In this document: in pieces, positions 26,134-34,951 of the stretch
How the letters are laid out: the number at the start of each line of letters is the position of its first letter
How positions within the stretch are numbered: the first letter of the stretch is position 1
DNA from: Agathobacter sp.
GTDB taxonomy: Bacteria > Bacillota > Clostridia > Lachnospirales > Lachnospiraceae
Assembly (NCBI GenBank): GCA_017481285.1
Contig: JAFUPI010000080.1
Location: forward strand, 1-51,575
DNA length: 51,575 nt
Reading direction: 5' to 3'
Notes under the pieces: model-generated
Databases searched by the model: none
The model's input: the letters and a program-made list of their open reading frames with translations, nothing else
Told to the model about the DNA's origin: nothing
Program-made: the position numbers and the translations under genes

Positions 26134-27069
26134 CTATAATCCAAAAAATTCTTTGATTTGTTCGCTGATAATTTTCATCAAGCGAGTTCTAGCCTCTACA
26201 CTTGCCCATGCAATATGTGGGGTAATGATTAGCTTATTGCTATCCTTAATTGTCCGAAGTGGATTCTGTACGCTCATCGGTTCTACGGACAATACATCTA
26301 ATCCTGCGGCTGCAATCTGCCCTTCATTCAAAGCATCCACCAAATCCTGTTCTACCACAATTGGCCCTCTGCCAACATTGATAAAAATCGCATTTTCTTT
26401 CATCTTAGCAAATGCCATTTTGTCAAACAGCCCCTTGGTATTTTCATCCAGGGGTGCATGTACGGACACAATATCCGATTGACTTAAAAGCTCATCCCAG
26501 CCCACTCTTTCATAATTTGGATTACTATTCTTTCCTGAGGTCGAATAATAAATCACTTTACAACCAAAGCACTTTGCAATATCGGCTACACGTCTGCCAA
26601 TATTTCCTAATCCCACAACTCCCCAGGTCATCCCTGCGATTTCATGGAATACATTTGCAAAATGTGTAAACGTGACATCCCCAATATACTTTTCACTCTT
26701 CACGTAATCATCGTAATAGCGCATTTTTTCCAACAAATAAAATAATAGTGCAAAGGTATGCTGTGCCACCGATTCGGTCGAATATCCAGCAACATTTCTC
26801 CAGGCAATTCCTCGTTCTTCCAAATATGCTTTATCTAAATTATTTGTGCCGGTTGCCGTCACGCAAACCAATTTTAAATGCTCTGCATTTCCAATAGAAC
26901 GCTCATTGATTTCGACTTTATTGAGAACAATTACATCTGCATCCCTGGTTCGCTCTAATGCTTCTTCCTGTGTAGAGAAGGGATATTTGGTTACCTCTCC
27001 TAATTCATCAAAATAGGATAAATCAATATCCTCCCCTATGGTTTTTACATCCAAAAATACTATTTTCAT
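26134..27069 (-). CDS. D-2-hydroxyacid dehydrogenase
   Basis: A 311-residue NAD(P)-dependent dehydrogenase of the D-isomer 2-hydroxyacid family, closest in pattern to hydroxypyruvate/glycerate dehydrogenases. It has GVVGLGNIGRRVA (nucleotide loop), the catalytic Arg in NVGRGPIV, the catalytic Glu in LDVLSVEPM, and the His in TPHIAWAS. The residue after the second beta strand is YYSTSG, not an acidic residue, which leaves the NAD versus NADP choice open. It lies between galM (29 nt) and the LtaS-like gene (2 nt). Substrate is not determined. Confidence 0.85.
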   Translation of the reverse strand: MKIVFLDVKTIGEDIDLSYFDELGEVTKYPFSTQEEALERTRDADVIVLNKVEINERSIGNAEHLKLVCVTATGTNNLDKAYLEERGIAWRNVAGYSTESVAQHTFALLFYLLEKMRYYDDYVKSEKYIGDVTFTHFANVFHEIAGMTWGVVGLGNIGRRVADIAKCFGCKVIYYSTSGKNSNPNYERVGWDELLSQSDIVSVHAPLDENTKGLFDKMAFAKMKENAIFINVGRGPIVVEQDLVDALNEGQIAAAGLDVLSVEPMSVQNPLRTIKDSNKLIITPHIAWASVEARTRLMKIISEQIKEFFGL

Positions 27070-27098
27070 TTACGGTTTATTCCTATCTTTTTATACTT

Positions 27099-28139
27099 CT
27101 ATCTTACGGAAAACGCATATACAGTTCTGGTTTCATAAGGCACGTTCGCTTCCGTAATTGGACATACAAAATTCGTCTCATTAATTGCATTTGGGAAATA
27201 CTGGGTTTCTAAACAGAACGCTCCATGTTTCACATAAGTATGCTCATTTGGGCCTTTCTGTCCCGCCATAAAGTTTCCGGTATAAAGCTGTACGCCGATA
27301 CAATCCGTCCACACATCCATTTGAATGCCAGTTTCTTGTGCATATGCAGTCGCTATTTTCTCAAAACCTACGGATGCTTTATCTATCGCGAAATTATGAT
27401 CATATCCCTGACCATACACCAATTGGTCGAAATCTTGCCTAATATCTCTTCCAATCGCTTTTGCCTCACGGAAATCAAATGGCGTTCCATCTACAGGTGC
27501 AATATCCCCGGTTGGAATCGCTTTCGCATCCTTGACTGGAGTATAGTGGGAGGCCTTAATCCAAAGCTCCTGTCCTTCCACGCTTCCTGACAATGCACCC
27601 GCCAAGTTAAAGTATGTATGGTTTGTCATATTAATGGTCGTTTTCTTATCACTCAGTGCGTAATATGAAATAGACAATTCATTCTTCTCGGTTACTTCAT
27701 ATGTTACTTCATAATGAATATTTCCTGGAAATCCCTGCTCCAAATCCTTTGCATCATATGTAAACACAATTTTATTCTCAGTCTGTTCTTTGACCGTCCA
27801 AATTTTCTTGGCGATTCCGTTTATCCCACTATGAAGACTATTTTCATTATTGTTCGCATCTGTTTCATATATTTGTCCATCGATTTCAAACTTTGCATCT
27901 GAAATTCGATTTGCATAAGGTGCAACAATTGCTCCAAAATATGTGGTTTCTCTTTCGTAGGAAAGTGGATCGTCATATATCGCAGACACCTGCACAGACT
28001 GCCCATCTTTACCAGGTACAAACAACTCATGTACCGTCGCTCCTAAATTCAAGAAACGCACCATCATACCACTTTCATTTTTTAATGTATAAATATAAAC
28101 TTCTTCACCCTTACTATTCTTTCCAAATAATTGGCTCAT
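27099..28139 (-). CDS. galM: Aldose 1-epimerase
   Basis: A 346-residue mutarotase that interconverts the alpha and beta anomers of galactose, glucose and similar sugars. Key features are NRISDAKFEIDG, the catalytic His in NMTNHTYFNLAG, the His/Asp in GYDHNFAID, and the catalytic Glu in CLETQYFPNAIN near the C-terminus. ATG 28139 is preceded by GGAGGGG 5 nt upstream; an in-frame start at 28178 would precede that site. It heads the operon leading to aroK and fits the GH3 glycosidases elsewhere in the window, whose products it can equilibrate. Confidence 0.9.
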   Translation of the reverse strand: MSQLFGKNSKGEEVYIYTLKNESGMMVRFLNLGATVHELFVPGKDGQSVQVSAIYDDPLSYERETTYFGAIVAPYANRISDAKFEIDGQIYETDANNNENSLHSGINGIAKKIWTVKEQTENKIVFTYDAKDLEQGFPGNIHYEVTYEVTEKNELSISYYALSDKKTTINMTNHTYFNLAGALSGSVEGQELWIKASHYTPVKDAKAIPTGDIAPVDGTPFDFREAKAIGRDIRQDFDQLVYGQGYDHNFAIDKASVGFEKIATAYAQETGIQMDVWTDCIGVQLYTGNFMAGQKGPNEHTYVKHGAFCLETQYFPNAINETNFVCPITEANVPYETRTVYAFSVR

Positions 28140-28187
28140 CTTAACCCCTCCACTTTTACATACTACACCCATTATCACTATTTTAAC

Positions 28188-28216
28188 ATTATACTTCTTT
28201 TCTCTTTATCAGGCAA
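28188..28216 (-). promoter_or_regulatory. Promoter of the galM operon
   Basis: On the minus strand TTGCCT (28216-28211) and a perfect TATAAT (28193-28188) are 17 bp apart, about 45 nt before the galM start. Confidence 0.7.
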
Positions 28217-28248
28217 CGAAAAAGCATAGCAAATATGCGGAAAACCGT

Positions 28249-28275
28249 TAAGGAGTTTTGCAGGAATGACGATAT
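28249..28275 (+). promoter_or_regulatory. Sigma-28 (flagellar) type promoter
   Basis: TAAG (28249-28252), exactly 15 bp, then GACGATAT (28268-28275). The sigma-28/SigD consensus is TAAA-N15-GCCGATAA/T, so 10 or 11 of 12 positions match at the right spacing. It would start transcription about 42 nt before ATG 28324. Confidence 0.6.
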
Positions 28276-28323
28276 ATAAAACAGAAGACAGATAAAATTT
28301 CACTATCAACCAGGAGTATGCTT

Positions 28324-28890
28324 ATGGCAAGTACAAACAATAATATTTCAAGCGGACTCAACTTAACATCAGATTTCTTTTTAAAGAATTTCTATAAATA
28401 TAATCGTAATGCAATCAAAACTTCTGTGCGTGATGATTATACCAAGCCAGAGCTTTCCTATGAGGATTCTCGTGCATTAAAGCACGCAGCTGCAAAGCTT
28501 GCATCCTTTGAATACACAGAAGATGAAAATGGTCCAAATATTGTAAGTACTATTCAGGCATTTGTAAAAACTTACAACAATACCATCGAATCTACATCTT
28601 CGGATTCTTACGACACATATCGCCAAAATCGCCAGCTGAAAGCTCTCACCAAAAAGTATGGCGATGATTTAAAGGATATCGGTATTTCTATTGAAAATGA
28701 CGGAACACTTTCTGTTAGCGATAATATTTTAAAAGGTTCTTCTTTCAAAGAAATTCACAAAGTCTTTTCGGATGAATCCGATTATGTTCGTAATATTCGT
28801 ACTATCGCGAAACGAATGAACTCCAGCTCCTGCGACGAAATATATGCGCAGATGACAGGATCGGGCGGACGACTTAATATTGTTTTATAA
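28324..28890 (+). CDS. Small protein with FliD-C-like region
   Basis: I do not recognise a named family for this 188-residue protein. It has no signal peptide, membrane segment or cysteine-rich motif apart from one late Cys. Residues about 70-165 resemble the C-terminal part of the flagellar cap protein FliD: FVKTYNNTIE, then LKDIGISIENDGTLSV and a KEIHKVFSDESDYVRNI helix match the usual V..YN, IGI...DGTLSV and VKKLF pattern. No FliD N-terminal domain is present. AGGAG lies 7 nt before ATG 28324; ATG 28318 is too close to it. The sigma-28-type promoter independently suggests a motility-regulon gene. No other flagellar gene is nearby. Confidence 0.6.
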   Translation: MASTNNNISSGLNLTSDFFLKNFYKYNRNAIKTSVRDDYTKPELSYEDSRALKHAAAKLASFEYTEDENGPNIVSTIQAFVKTYNNTIESTSSDSYDTYRQNRQLKALTKKYGDDLKDIGISIENDGTLSVSDNILKGSSFKEIHKVFSDESDYVRNIRTIAKRMNSSSCDEIYAQMTGSGGRLNIVL

Positions 28891-28914
28891 CTTTCTAACC
28901 AAGTAAACGGATAA

Positions 28915-28956
28915 AAATAAAGGAGGTGCATGCTTGCATGCAACCTCCTTTTATTT
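28915..28956. terminator. Bidirectional terminator
   Basis: AGGAGGTGCATGC and GCATGCAACCTCCT (28921-28949) pair around a TT loop with one bulged A. T tracts lie on both sides, so it can end the FliD-like gene (+) and the AlaX gene (-). Confidence 0.88.
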
Positions 28957-30144
28957 TTAAGCGTGTAATTTGACCAAACAATCTCTAATTGCGTCCTCCC
29001 TTGCTATGAGCGAACCCTGTATCATCTGTGGCTTTCCGCCACCGCGAGCATCAAATTCGTCACGAAGCTTTGTGGCAATTTCTCGACAATCAACGATTTT
29101 ACTTCCAATAATATAATTGTATCCTTCAACATCATCACCAACAAAGATTCCACAAACACCGTCGTGCATTTCCATTAGCTTGTTCACTACATTTCGCATA
29201 ACTGGAGTTTCCAAATCCTGCTCGAATAAAATAACGTCTTTTTGTTCCACAGGTATCTCTGTCAGTTTGCTTTCCATTAATGTTTGCTTCGCGTTGGATA
29301 GCTGTGCTTTTAAGGACTGCACCTGTGTTTTCAATTTCGAAACGTGCTCTGCTAAGTTCTCCTGATTCGTCGTAAGAATACCTGACAATTCCGATATAAT
29401 TTCTGATTTCTTACGATATTCTTCCAAAGCACGAAAACCACAAAGAAAACTGATTCGTATTCCGCCTTTATAATTCTGAACCGACTGAATCTTGAACATT
29501 CCGATTTCACCCGTGCGATGTACATGTGGTGCACAGCAGGCACAAATATCATAACCCGGAATTTCTACGATACGGACATCCCCATCAATTTCTATCTTGC
29601 TACGATATTCTAAATTTGCTAACTCCTCTTTGGAAGGATACCCTGTTTTAATTTCTACATTCGCAACGATGGCTTCGTTGATTTCCCATTCCATTTCTTT
29701 TATCTGTGCATCTGTCAGTGGTTTATCAAAATCCATGGTTACAATTTGATTACTCAAATGAAATCCAACATTTTTTAAACCATACTTACGATGGGCAAGT
29801 CCAGAAAAAAGATGCTCTCCACTATGCTGCTGCATATTGAAAAAACGATGCTTCCAATCAATCATTCCCTTTACTGTGGAATTTACCATCAAAGGCTGTG
29901 CAAGATAATGAGAAATCACATCTTTCTTAATCTGCACATCCATAACCTCTATTTCGCCTAACGTTCCTTGATCCGGTGTCTGTCCTCCTTCTTCCGGGAA
30001 AAATAAGGTTTGGTCTAAAACTACTTGATAGGCAATTCTTTTATCCCCATCCTTACTTACGAGCTCTACTGCTTCACAGGAAAGCACCCTTGCTTCGAAC
30101 TCTGTTGCATATGCATCTATATCATAAAGTTTTTTCGTCGTCAT
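28957..30144 (-). CDS. Alanyl-tRNA editing protein, AlaX-L type
   Basis: A 395-residue relative of the alanyl-tRNA synthetase editing and C-terminal parts, without the synthetase domain. Residues about 1-90 form the glycine-rich AlaX N-domain (FFPEEGGQTPDQG). The zinc-binding editing site has HSGEH (H107, H111) and C203/H207 in CACCAPHVH. A coiled coil at about 255-300 and a DHHA1 domain (GVCGIFVGDD, FDARGGGKPQMIQG) complete the AlaX-L layout. Such proteins hydrolyse Ser-tRNA(Ala) or Gly-tRNA(Ala) in trans. It is a single gene with its own promoter; the ribosome site is weak. Confidence 0.87.
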   Translation of the reverse strand: MTTKKLYDIDAYATEFEARVLSCEAVELVSKDGDKRIAYQVVLDQTLFFPEEGGQTPDQGTLGEIEVMDVQIKKDVISHYLAQPLMVNSTVKGMIDWKHRFFNMQQHSGEHLFSGLAHRKYGLKNVGFHLSNQIVTMDFDKPLTDAQIKEMEWEINEAIVANVEIKTGYPSKEELANLEYRSKIEIDGDVRIVEIPGYDICACCAPHVHRTGEIGMFKIQSVQNYKGGIRISFLCGFRALEEYRKKSEIISELSGILTTNQENLAEHVSKLKTQVQSLKAQLSNAKQTLMESKLTEIPVEQKDVILFEQDLETPVMRNVVNKLMEMHDGVCGIFVGDDVEGYNYIIGSKIVDCREIATKLRDEFDARGGGKPQMIQGSLIAREDAIRDCLVKLHA

Positions 30145-30184
30145 TTTGTTTCTTTCTCTTTCTGCTCATTTTTAATACCAGTTA

Positions 30185-30213
30185 AGTATACCAACTTTTT
30201 CTTCTGATTACAA
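30185..30213 (-). promoter_or_regulatory. Promoter of the AlaX gene
   Basis: On the minus strand TTGTAA (30213-30208) and TATACT (30190-30185) are 17 bp apart, about 45 nt upstream of the start codon. Confidence 0.6.
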
Positions 30214-30319
30214 TGCACGCTAACTTTATAAAATCTTAAGGTGTATTTTTATCTATAATATGGTAAACTTTTTTTATCACTAGGAGAAAGCGAGAAATTT
30301 AATACAGGAGAAGAAATAT

Positions 30320-30985
30320 ATGAAGAAATATCGTTATTTGATACTGGCACTCTCCATTGCCATAATTGCAGGACTTACACTTGCACTTTGGAAGCCACTA
30401 GTAAACTTCGCGGAAGATCCCGCATCACTGGCGTTGTGGATAGAGGAAGCTGGCATATGGGGACCAATCATTTTTATGCTGCTAAACACCGCACAAGTTC
30501 TTTTAGCAATTATTCCTGGCGGACCATTTGAAGTAGCAGCAGGTGCATTGTTTGGACCTTGGGTTGGAACCCTCATGTGTGATGTGGCTATGACCGCGGG
30601 TGGAATGATTACTTTCTTCTTTGTAAGAAAGTTTGGCATGAAATTCATTGAACTTTTTGTAGATAGAAAAGAAATCGAATCCGTGAAATTCCTACATTCT
30701 AATCCAAGATATACTACTCTTTTGTTCCTGTTTTTCTTATTGCCAGGAACCCCAAAGGATTTGATGTGTTATCTGGTCGGTCTTACGGATATTAAATGGA
30801 CCACATGGTTGCTAATCAACTTCGTCGGACGCTTTCCAGCGATTCTACTCTCCGCATTAGGCGGCAGTGCTTTGGGAGAACAGAAATATGGTATCTTTAT
30901 TGCAGTATTTGCCGTTATTATCGTGTTATATTTTCTGGGTAGTTTTATATACAAAAAATTCAATCATGCAAATGAAGCAAAATAA
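30320..30985 (+). CDS. TVP38/TMEM64 family membrane protein
   Basis: The 221-residue product has about six hydrophobic segments and the SNARE-associated/VTT domain seen in TVP38, TMEM64 and DedA-related proteins. The signature is FEVAAGALFGPWVGTLM followed by FFFVRKFG and LFFLLPGTPKDLMCYLVGL. Relatives in this superfamily are lipid scramblases or flippases, but the substrate of this branch is not established here. CAGGAG lies 8 nt before the ATG. A TATAAT at 30254-30259 is a likely -10 without a clear -35. It is a single-gene transcript with a strong terminator. Confidence 0.85.
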   Translation: MKKYRYLILALSIAIIAGLTLALWKPLVNFAEDPASLALWIEEAGIWGPIIFMLLNTAQVLLAIIPGGPFEVAAGALFGPWVGTLMCDVAMTAGGMITFFFVRKFGMKFIELFVDRKEIESVKFLHSNPRYTTLLFLFFLLPGTPKDLMCYLVGLTDIKWTTWLLINFVGRFPAILLSALGGSALGEQKYGIFIAVFAVIIVLYFLGSFIYKKFNHANEAK

Positions 30986-30988
30986 AAC

Positions 30989-31016
30989 AAATGGGATGTC
31001 TATAGACATCCCATTT
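30989..31016 (+). terminator. Terminator after the TVP38 gene
   Basis: ATGGGATGTC (30991-31000) and GACATCCCAT (31005-31014) pair perfectly around TATA, and TTTATTTTT follows. Confidence 0.9.
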
Positions 31017-31032
31017 TATTTTTACACAAAAA

Positions 31033-31062
31033 TAGCGGCATGTGATTATTCACATGCCGCTA
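31033..31062 (-). terminator. Terminator after the lipoprotein gene
   Basis: TAGCGGCATGTGA and TCACATGCCGCTA pair perfectly over 13 bp around a four-base loop. On the minus strand it is followed by TTTTTG, so it ends the GH3-lipoprotein transcript. Confidence 0.88.
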
Positions 31063-31121
31063 CTAAATTACTATCTTGATTCATTGGTAATAAATTAAGT
31101 TAGTTTGTTTAGATTTCTAGA

Positions 31122-31547
31122 TTATTCTACTGGAACGAATACATCGCCTTCGATTTCGAATGTTGTAGCGCCAGCAGCATATGTCATTTTGTACCATGTA
31201 AGGTCATCAGCAGATACTTTGAGATCCATCTTTGTATCGCCATTCATAGCGTATCCAGAACCTGATTCAACAGCAACTTTTACTGTGTTACCATCTTTTT
31301 CATATGTACCTGTTACTTCAAGGCTCATAACTGTCTTGTTAGCATCTTTTGAATCTGTTGCTGTGTATGAGTAATCGAATGTGCCATCTTCATTTAATGT
31401 AAGTTCAGCAACTTCTCCACGTGTACCCATTACCCAATCAACTGTGTATTTGTATGTCTGTGGGAATTTTTCTCCGCCACATGCTACAAGGCTAAGTACC
31501 ATTGTTAAAGCAGCAGCAAGAACTACTAATTTTTTAACTAATTTCAT
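31122..31547 (-). CDS. Small secreted lipoprotein of unknown function
   Basis: A 141-residue protein with a lipoprotein signal peptide: basic MKLVKK, a hydrophobic core, and the lipobox LVAC with the lipid-bearing cysteine at C23. The mature part of about 119 residues is beta-rich, with alternating polar/hydrophobic strands (AELTLNEDGTFDYSY, MSLEVTGTYEKDGNTVKVAV), like a small eight-stranded sandwich or lipocalin-like fold. I recognise no family. ATG 31547 follows GGAGGA by 8 nt; the in-frame ATG at 31571 does not. It lies 64 nt after the membrane-anchored GH3 gene, with no terminator between, so the two are probably cotranscribed and displayed together. Confidence 0.8.
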   Translation of the reverse strand: MKLVKKLVVLAAALTMVLSLVACGGEKFPQTYKYTVDWVMGTRGEVAELTLNEDGTFDYSYTATDSKDANKTVMSLEVTGTYEKDGNTVKVAVESGSGYAMNGDTKMDLKVSADDLTWYKMTYAAGATTFEIEGDVFVPVE

Positions 31548-31611
31548 TGTTGTTTTCCTCCATATTTTCATAAATCTTCAAAATGTTTTATTACCAATGA
31601 GATTCAGCTTA

Positions 31612-34600
31612 TTATTTTGCTTTTTTCTTAGTCTTAACAATCATAGCAACGCTTCCAGCAAGACCAAGTACACCTACAGCACCTACACCGTAAATGAGTG
31701 CTCTCCACCATGGGATTACATCTACGATTCTACTTGAAGGAGCGATTCCGTTCATAGCAGATGAGTTAGCTACTGTATAAAGGATACGATGTGTTGCTTC
31801 TCTCATACGGATTGCAAGAGCTGGATCCTGTGTGATGTCATATCTCTTTAACTTATCTACTCGTGTCATAGGACCTGCATTTGAGTTATCCCATGAATCT
31901 GTACCACCCATAATACCTAAGAAGATATCATATGTGTTGCCATTGTTAGAGTAGTCTGTTAATGCGAAGCCGTCCATGCCCCATTCACCACGTAAGATGT
32001 TTGTCATAAGGCCTTCATGAGCACCTGTCCAAACAACACCTACACGACCGAATGAGTTCATAACGTTCATTGCACCACCGATTTCAACTTCTTTACCGTC
32101 GATTTCCATTGTACGTTCTACAATTGCATGTTCGAATGGCTCTAAGTAAACTTCACGCATTGCCTGTTCATTTGAGAAAATGCTGTAGCAACGTGTATTC
32201 GTTTCACTGTCGTTGAATGCGAAGTGTTTTACATATACGTAAACACCTTTACTCTGAATACCGCCAACTTCTGCTGCAGCAATCTGTCCGCCTAAGAAGC
32301 CGTCTTCTGAGTAGTATTCGAAGTTACGTCCAGCATAAGCTGTACGATGTGTATTCATAGCTGGTCCATATAAACCTGCCATACCAAGTGCAAGTCCGTC
32401 TTCACCGATAGACTGACCTACTGTGTACATAAATTCTGTGTTCCATGTAGCTGCCATGATGTTTTCATCACTGTAAGCTGTCATAGTTTCAGAGTTACCC
32501 ATAACGTCAGTTAACTTCATAGTGAAGCCCTGAGGTCCGTTTTCATCAGTAGTAGCTGGTTTTGCAACAGATGCTACTGGTTTTGTTCCATGGTAACCTA
32601 CACCGATAAGTAAGCACATTTCTTCGTATGTTACCTGGTCTAATAATTCATCCCAAGCTGGATCATTGTAGTCTTTTCCAATTAACTGAGCGATAGTCAT
32701 ATCACCTTTTGCACCCATAGTTGGAAGAGCTTCGTCTGTTTCTGTCTTCACATATTTCTTAATACCAGTAATTTCGTCATGTAATTTCTGGCTTAAGTTC
32801 ATAATATATGTTCCATTTGGCCATGTACCTGTCCAGTCATTACGTGAAAGCCATGTAATTGTCTGGTCTGTATAACCATTTTCTTTTAACCAGTTGATAT
32901 CAGCTGTTTCTAACTGGTTTGTGATAGCATATTCTTCACCACTTTCTGTTGAAGTAGCAAATGTTGTTGTATCAAGTGTTGGGTTATTCCACTTAAATGT
33001 AAGTGCTTTATTTCCTGTAGCAGAACGATTTGCATTTCCTACTGCTACCATCTTAGATGTATCAGCATCTTTTGCTGCTAATACGTTGTTAAGAGCATCA
33101 TGTGCATCTCTACCTACTGTGAAGTAGTAATCACCAGCATCTAAGATATATGTCTTAGCTGTTTTTGCATCATATGTTCTTAATTCTTTCTTAGGAACAG
33201 TAATTGTAACTGTTTCAGAAGCGCCAGCTTCTAATTTAGCTGTTTTTGCAAAGCCACATAATTCGATTGCAGCTTTTTCAATACCATTCTGTTTGTCATA
33301 GTCTGTGTATGGAGACTGGAAGTAAACTTCTACAACCTCTTTACCAGCTACAGAACCTGTATTTGTGACTTTAACGGTAACTACGAAATCACCATTTTCA
33401 TCAACGGTTACGTTGAAATCTGAATAATCAAATGTTGTATAAGATAAACCATAACCAAATGGATATTTAACATCTGAAGCATAATTGTAATTGCCTGCAT
33501 TACCCTGACCTAATACATAGTCTTCGTAACGTGTTTCATAATATCTATAACCAACATAGATACCTTCCTGGTATACATTGTAATATTTGTTACCATCTAA
33601 TCCAGGACCGTCGCCCTCTAAGTCTGCATAATCTGTTGAGTTATTCCAGAATGCACCATAGAAGTTTTCCATAGCTGGGTTTGTTGTATTATCAACACAG
33701 AATGTATCTACTACTCTACCAGATGGGTTTGTTTCACCAACTAATAAATCAGCAACACCACGTAAACCATTTACACCAGTAAATCCAATCCAAAGAACTG
33801 AGTCTACGCCTAATTCTGGATCGTCAACGAAATCACATTCCATTGGGTTTGTGCAGTTTAATAATACGATAACGTTTTCAAAGCCTGCTGCTTTGATCTG
33901 TTTTAATAACTCTCTTTCCTGAATTGTAAGTTCAAGAGAGTTACCAGAACCATTTACTGTTTCGTCTGGATTACCCTGCTGTGTGTCCGCACCAATACCT
34001 GTACCTGGAGTAATTTCTCCAGTAGCTTTGTATGTTTCAGAAGGTAAATCCCACATTTCGCCGCCAAGACGAGAGAATACTACGATAGCAGCATCCTTAT
34101 AAGCATCAAATTCTGATTTTGCTTCTGTTGTGTATTCTGACCAAGGAATTTCATTTACTGTAAATACACCCTTTGTTACGCCATCAGCACCATTACGGAT
34201 ACTATTGTCACCCTTCTTAGGGTTTGTTTCATATTTTGTAAGAATTTCTTCATCTGCATAGAAATTCCAGAGAGATGGGTTAACCTTTAAACCAACCTCT
34301 TCTAAAGCTTCCTTAAATGTAGGAGCTTCTGAAGCATCGATATCCGCAGAACCTGTACCACAAACGATTTCATTTACGCTTGAGTGTCCGAATACAGATA
34401 CTTTTGCAGTATTTGCAATTGGAAGAGTATTATCAGCATTCTTTAATAATACCGCACCTTCTTTTGTAAGGTTTTCTGCAATTGCCATACCTGCTGCCTT
34501 TACTTCATCTGCATTTGCATATGCACTCTTGAAGTATTCGGTATCTGTTTTGTCATTTGGATCTGCTTCTACCCTTGTAGTTTCTGTCTGAAGCGCCATA

Positions 34601-34725
34601 TTGATAACGCCTTCATAAGCTATTGTCATAATATTTGCTACGATCATAGCAACGATCAAAACAATAGAGATGACAGAAGTAACAATCCACTTACCAATAC
34701 CACCTTTTTTCTTCTCTTTTTTCAT
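31612..34725 (-). CDS. Membrane-anchored GH3 glycosidase, reversed domain order
   Basis: A 1037-residue family 3 glycoside hydrolase with membrane segments at both ends (about 13-35 and 1007-1030), so the enzyme should sit outside the cell, held at both termini. Domain order is reversed: the GH3 C-terminal domain first (KEGAVLLKNADNTLPI), then an FnIII-like domain (about 420-540; LDAGDYYFTVG), then the TIM-barrel domain with GRNFEYYSEDGFLGG, VKHFAFNDSETNT, and the likely nucleophile D924 in GFALTDYS. The usual CDGP substrate loop is ENGPQG here. ATG 34725 follows AAGGAAAG; TTG 34779 would add an unlikely extension. It is probably a beta-glucosidase or beta-xylosidase; the substrate is unknown. 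A TetR gene diverges from it. Confidence 0.87.
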   Translation of the reverse strand: MKKEKKKGGIGKWIVTSVISIVLIVAMIVANIMTIAYEGVINMALQTETTRVEADPNDKTDTEYFKSAYANADEVKAAGMAIAENLTKEGAVLLKNADNTLPIANTAKVSVFGHSSVNEIVCGTGSADIDASEAPTFKEALEEVGLKVNPSLWNFYADEEILTKYETNPKKGDNSIRNGADGVTKGVFTVNEIPWSEYTTEAKSEFDAYKDAAIVVFSRLGGEMWDLPSETYKATGEITPGTGIGADTQQGNPDETVNGSGNSLELTIQERELLKQIKAAGFENVIVLLNCTNPMECDFVDDPELGVDSVLWIGFTGVNGLRGVADLLVGETNPSGRVVDTFCVDNTTNPAMENFYGAFWNNSTDYADLEGDGPGLDGNKYYNVYQEGIYVGYRYYETRYEDYVLGQGNAGNYNYASDVKYPFGYGLSYTTFDYSDFNVTVDENGDFVVTVKVTNTGSVAGKEVVEVYFQSPYTDYDKQNGIEKAAIELCGFAKTAKLEAGASETVTITVPKKELRTYDAKTAKTYILDAGDYYFTVGRDAHDALNNVLAAKDADTSKMVAVGNANRSATGNKALTFKWNNPTLDTTTFATSTESGEEYAITNQLETADINWLKENGYTDQTITWLSRNDWTGTWPNGTYIMNLSQKLHDEITGIKKYVKTETDEALPTMGAKGDMTIAQLIGKDYNDPAWDELLDQVTYEEMCLLIGVGYHGTKPVASVAKPATTDENGPQGFTMKLTDVMGNSETMTAYSDENIMAATWNTEFMYTVGQSIGEDGLALGMAGLYGPAMNTHRTAYAGRNFEYYSEDGFLGGQIAAAEVGGIQSKGVYVYVKHFAFNDSETNTRCYSIFSNEQAMREVYLEPFEHAIVERTMEIDGKEVEIGGAMNVMNSFGRVGVVWTGAHEGLMTNILRGEWGMDGFALTDYSNNGNTYDIFLGIMGGTDSWDNSNAGPMTRVDKLKRYDITQDPALAIRMREATHRILYTVANSSAMNGIAPSSRIVDVIPWWRALIYGVGAVGVLGLAGSVAMIVKTKKKAK

Positions 34726-34801
34726 GTTTCTTCTTTCCTTTCCCCAATTTCTTTCGAGATTTTTCGTCAATTCGACCAAAAAATTCTTCTAGAGTGAAAT
34801 A

Positions 34802-34906
34802 ATTATACACTAATTGCATAATAATCAAAAGAAACAGTATTTTCTATTGATTTTATAATCGAACAAAGTGTATACTTGTGTTACAAATAGTTTTATATTG
34901 TAAACA
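34802..34906. promoter_or_regulatory. Divergent GH3/TetR control region
   Basis: For GH3, the minus strand has TATAAT (34807-34802) with TTTGAT 16 bp upstream. AGTGTATA occurs inverted at 34804-34811, overlapping that -10, and direct at 34867-34874. A second dyad, TGTTACAA (34879-34886) and TTGTAAACA (34898-34906), lies on the TetR side. These are candidate repressor sites; no clear promoter for the TetR gene was found. Confidence 0.45.
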
Positions 34907-34951
34907 ACATTTTTACCATGTCTTTAAACACACGAAAAAAGGAGACCTATT

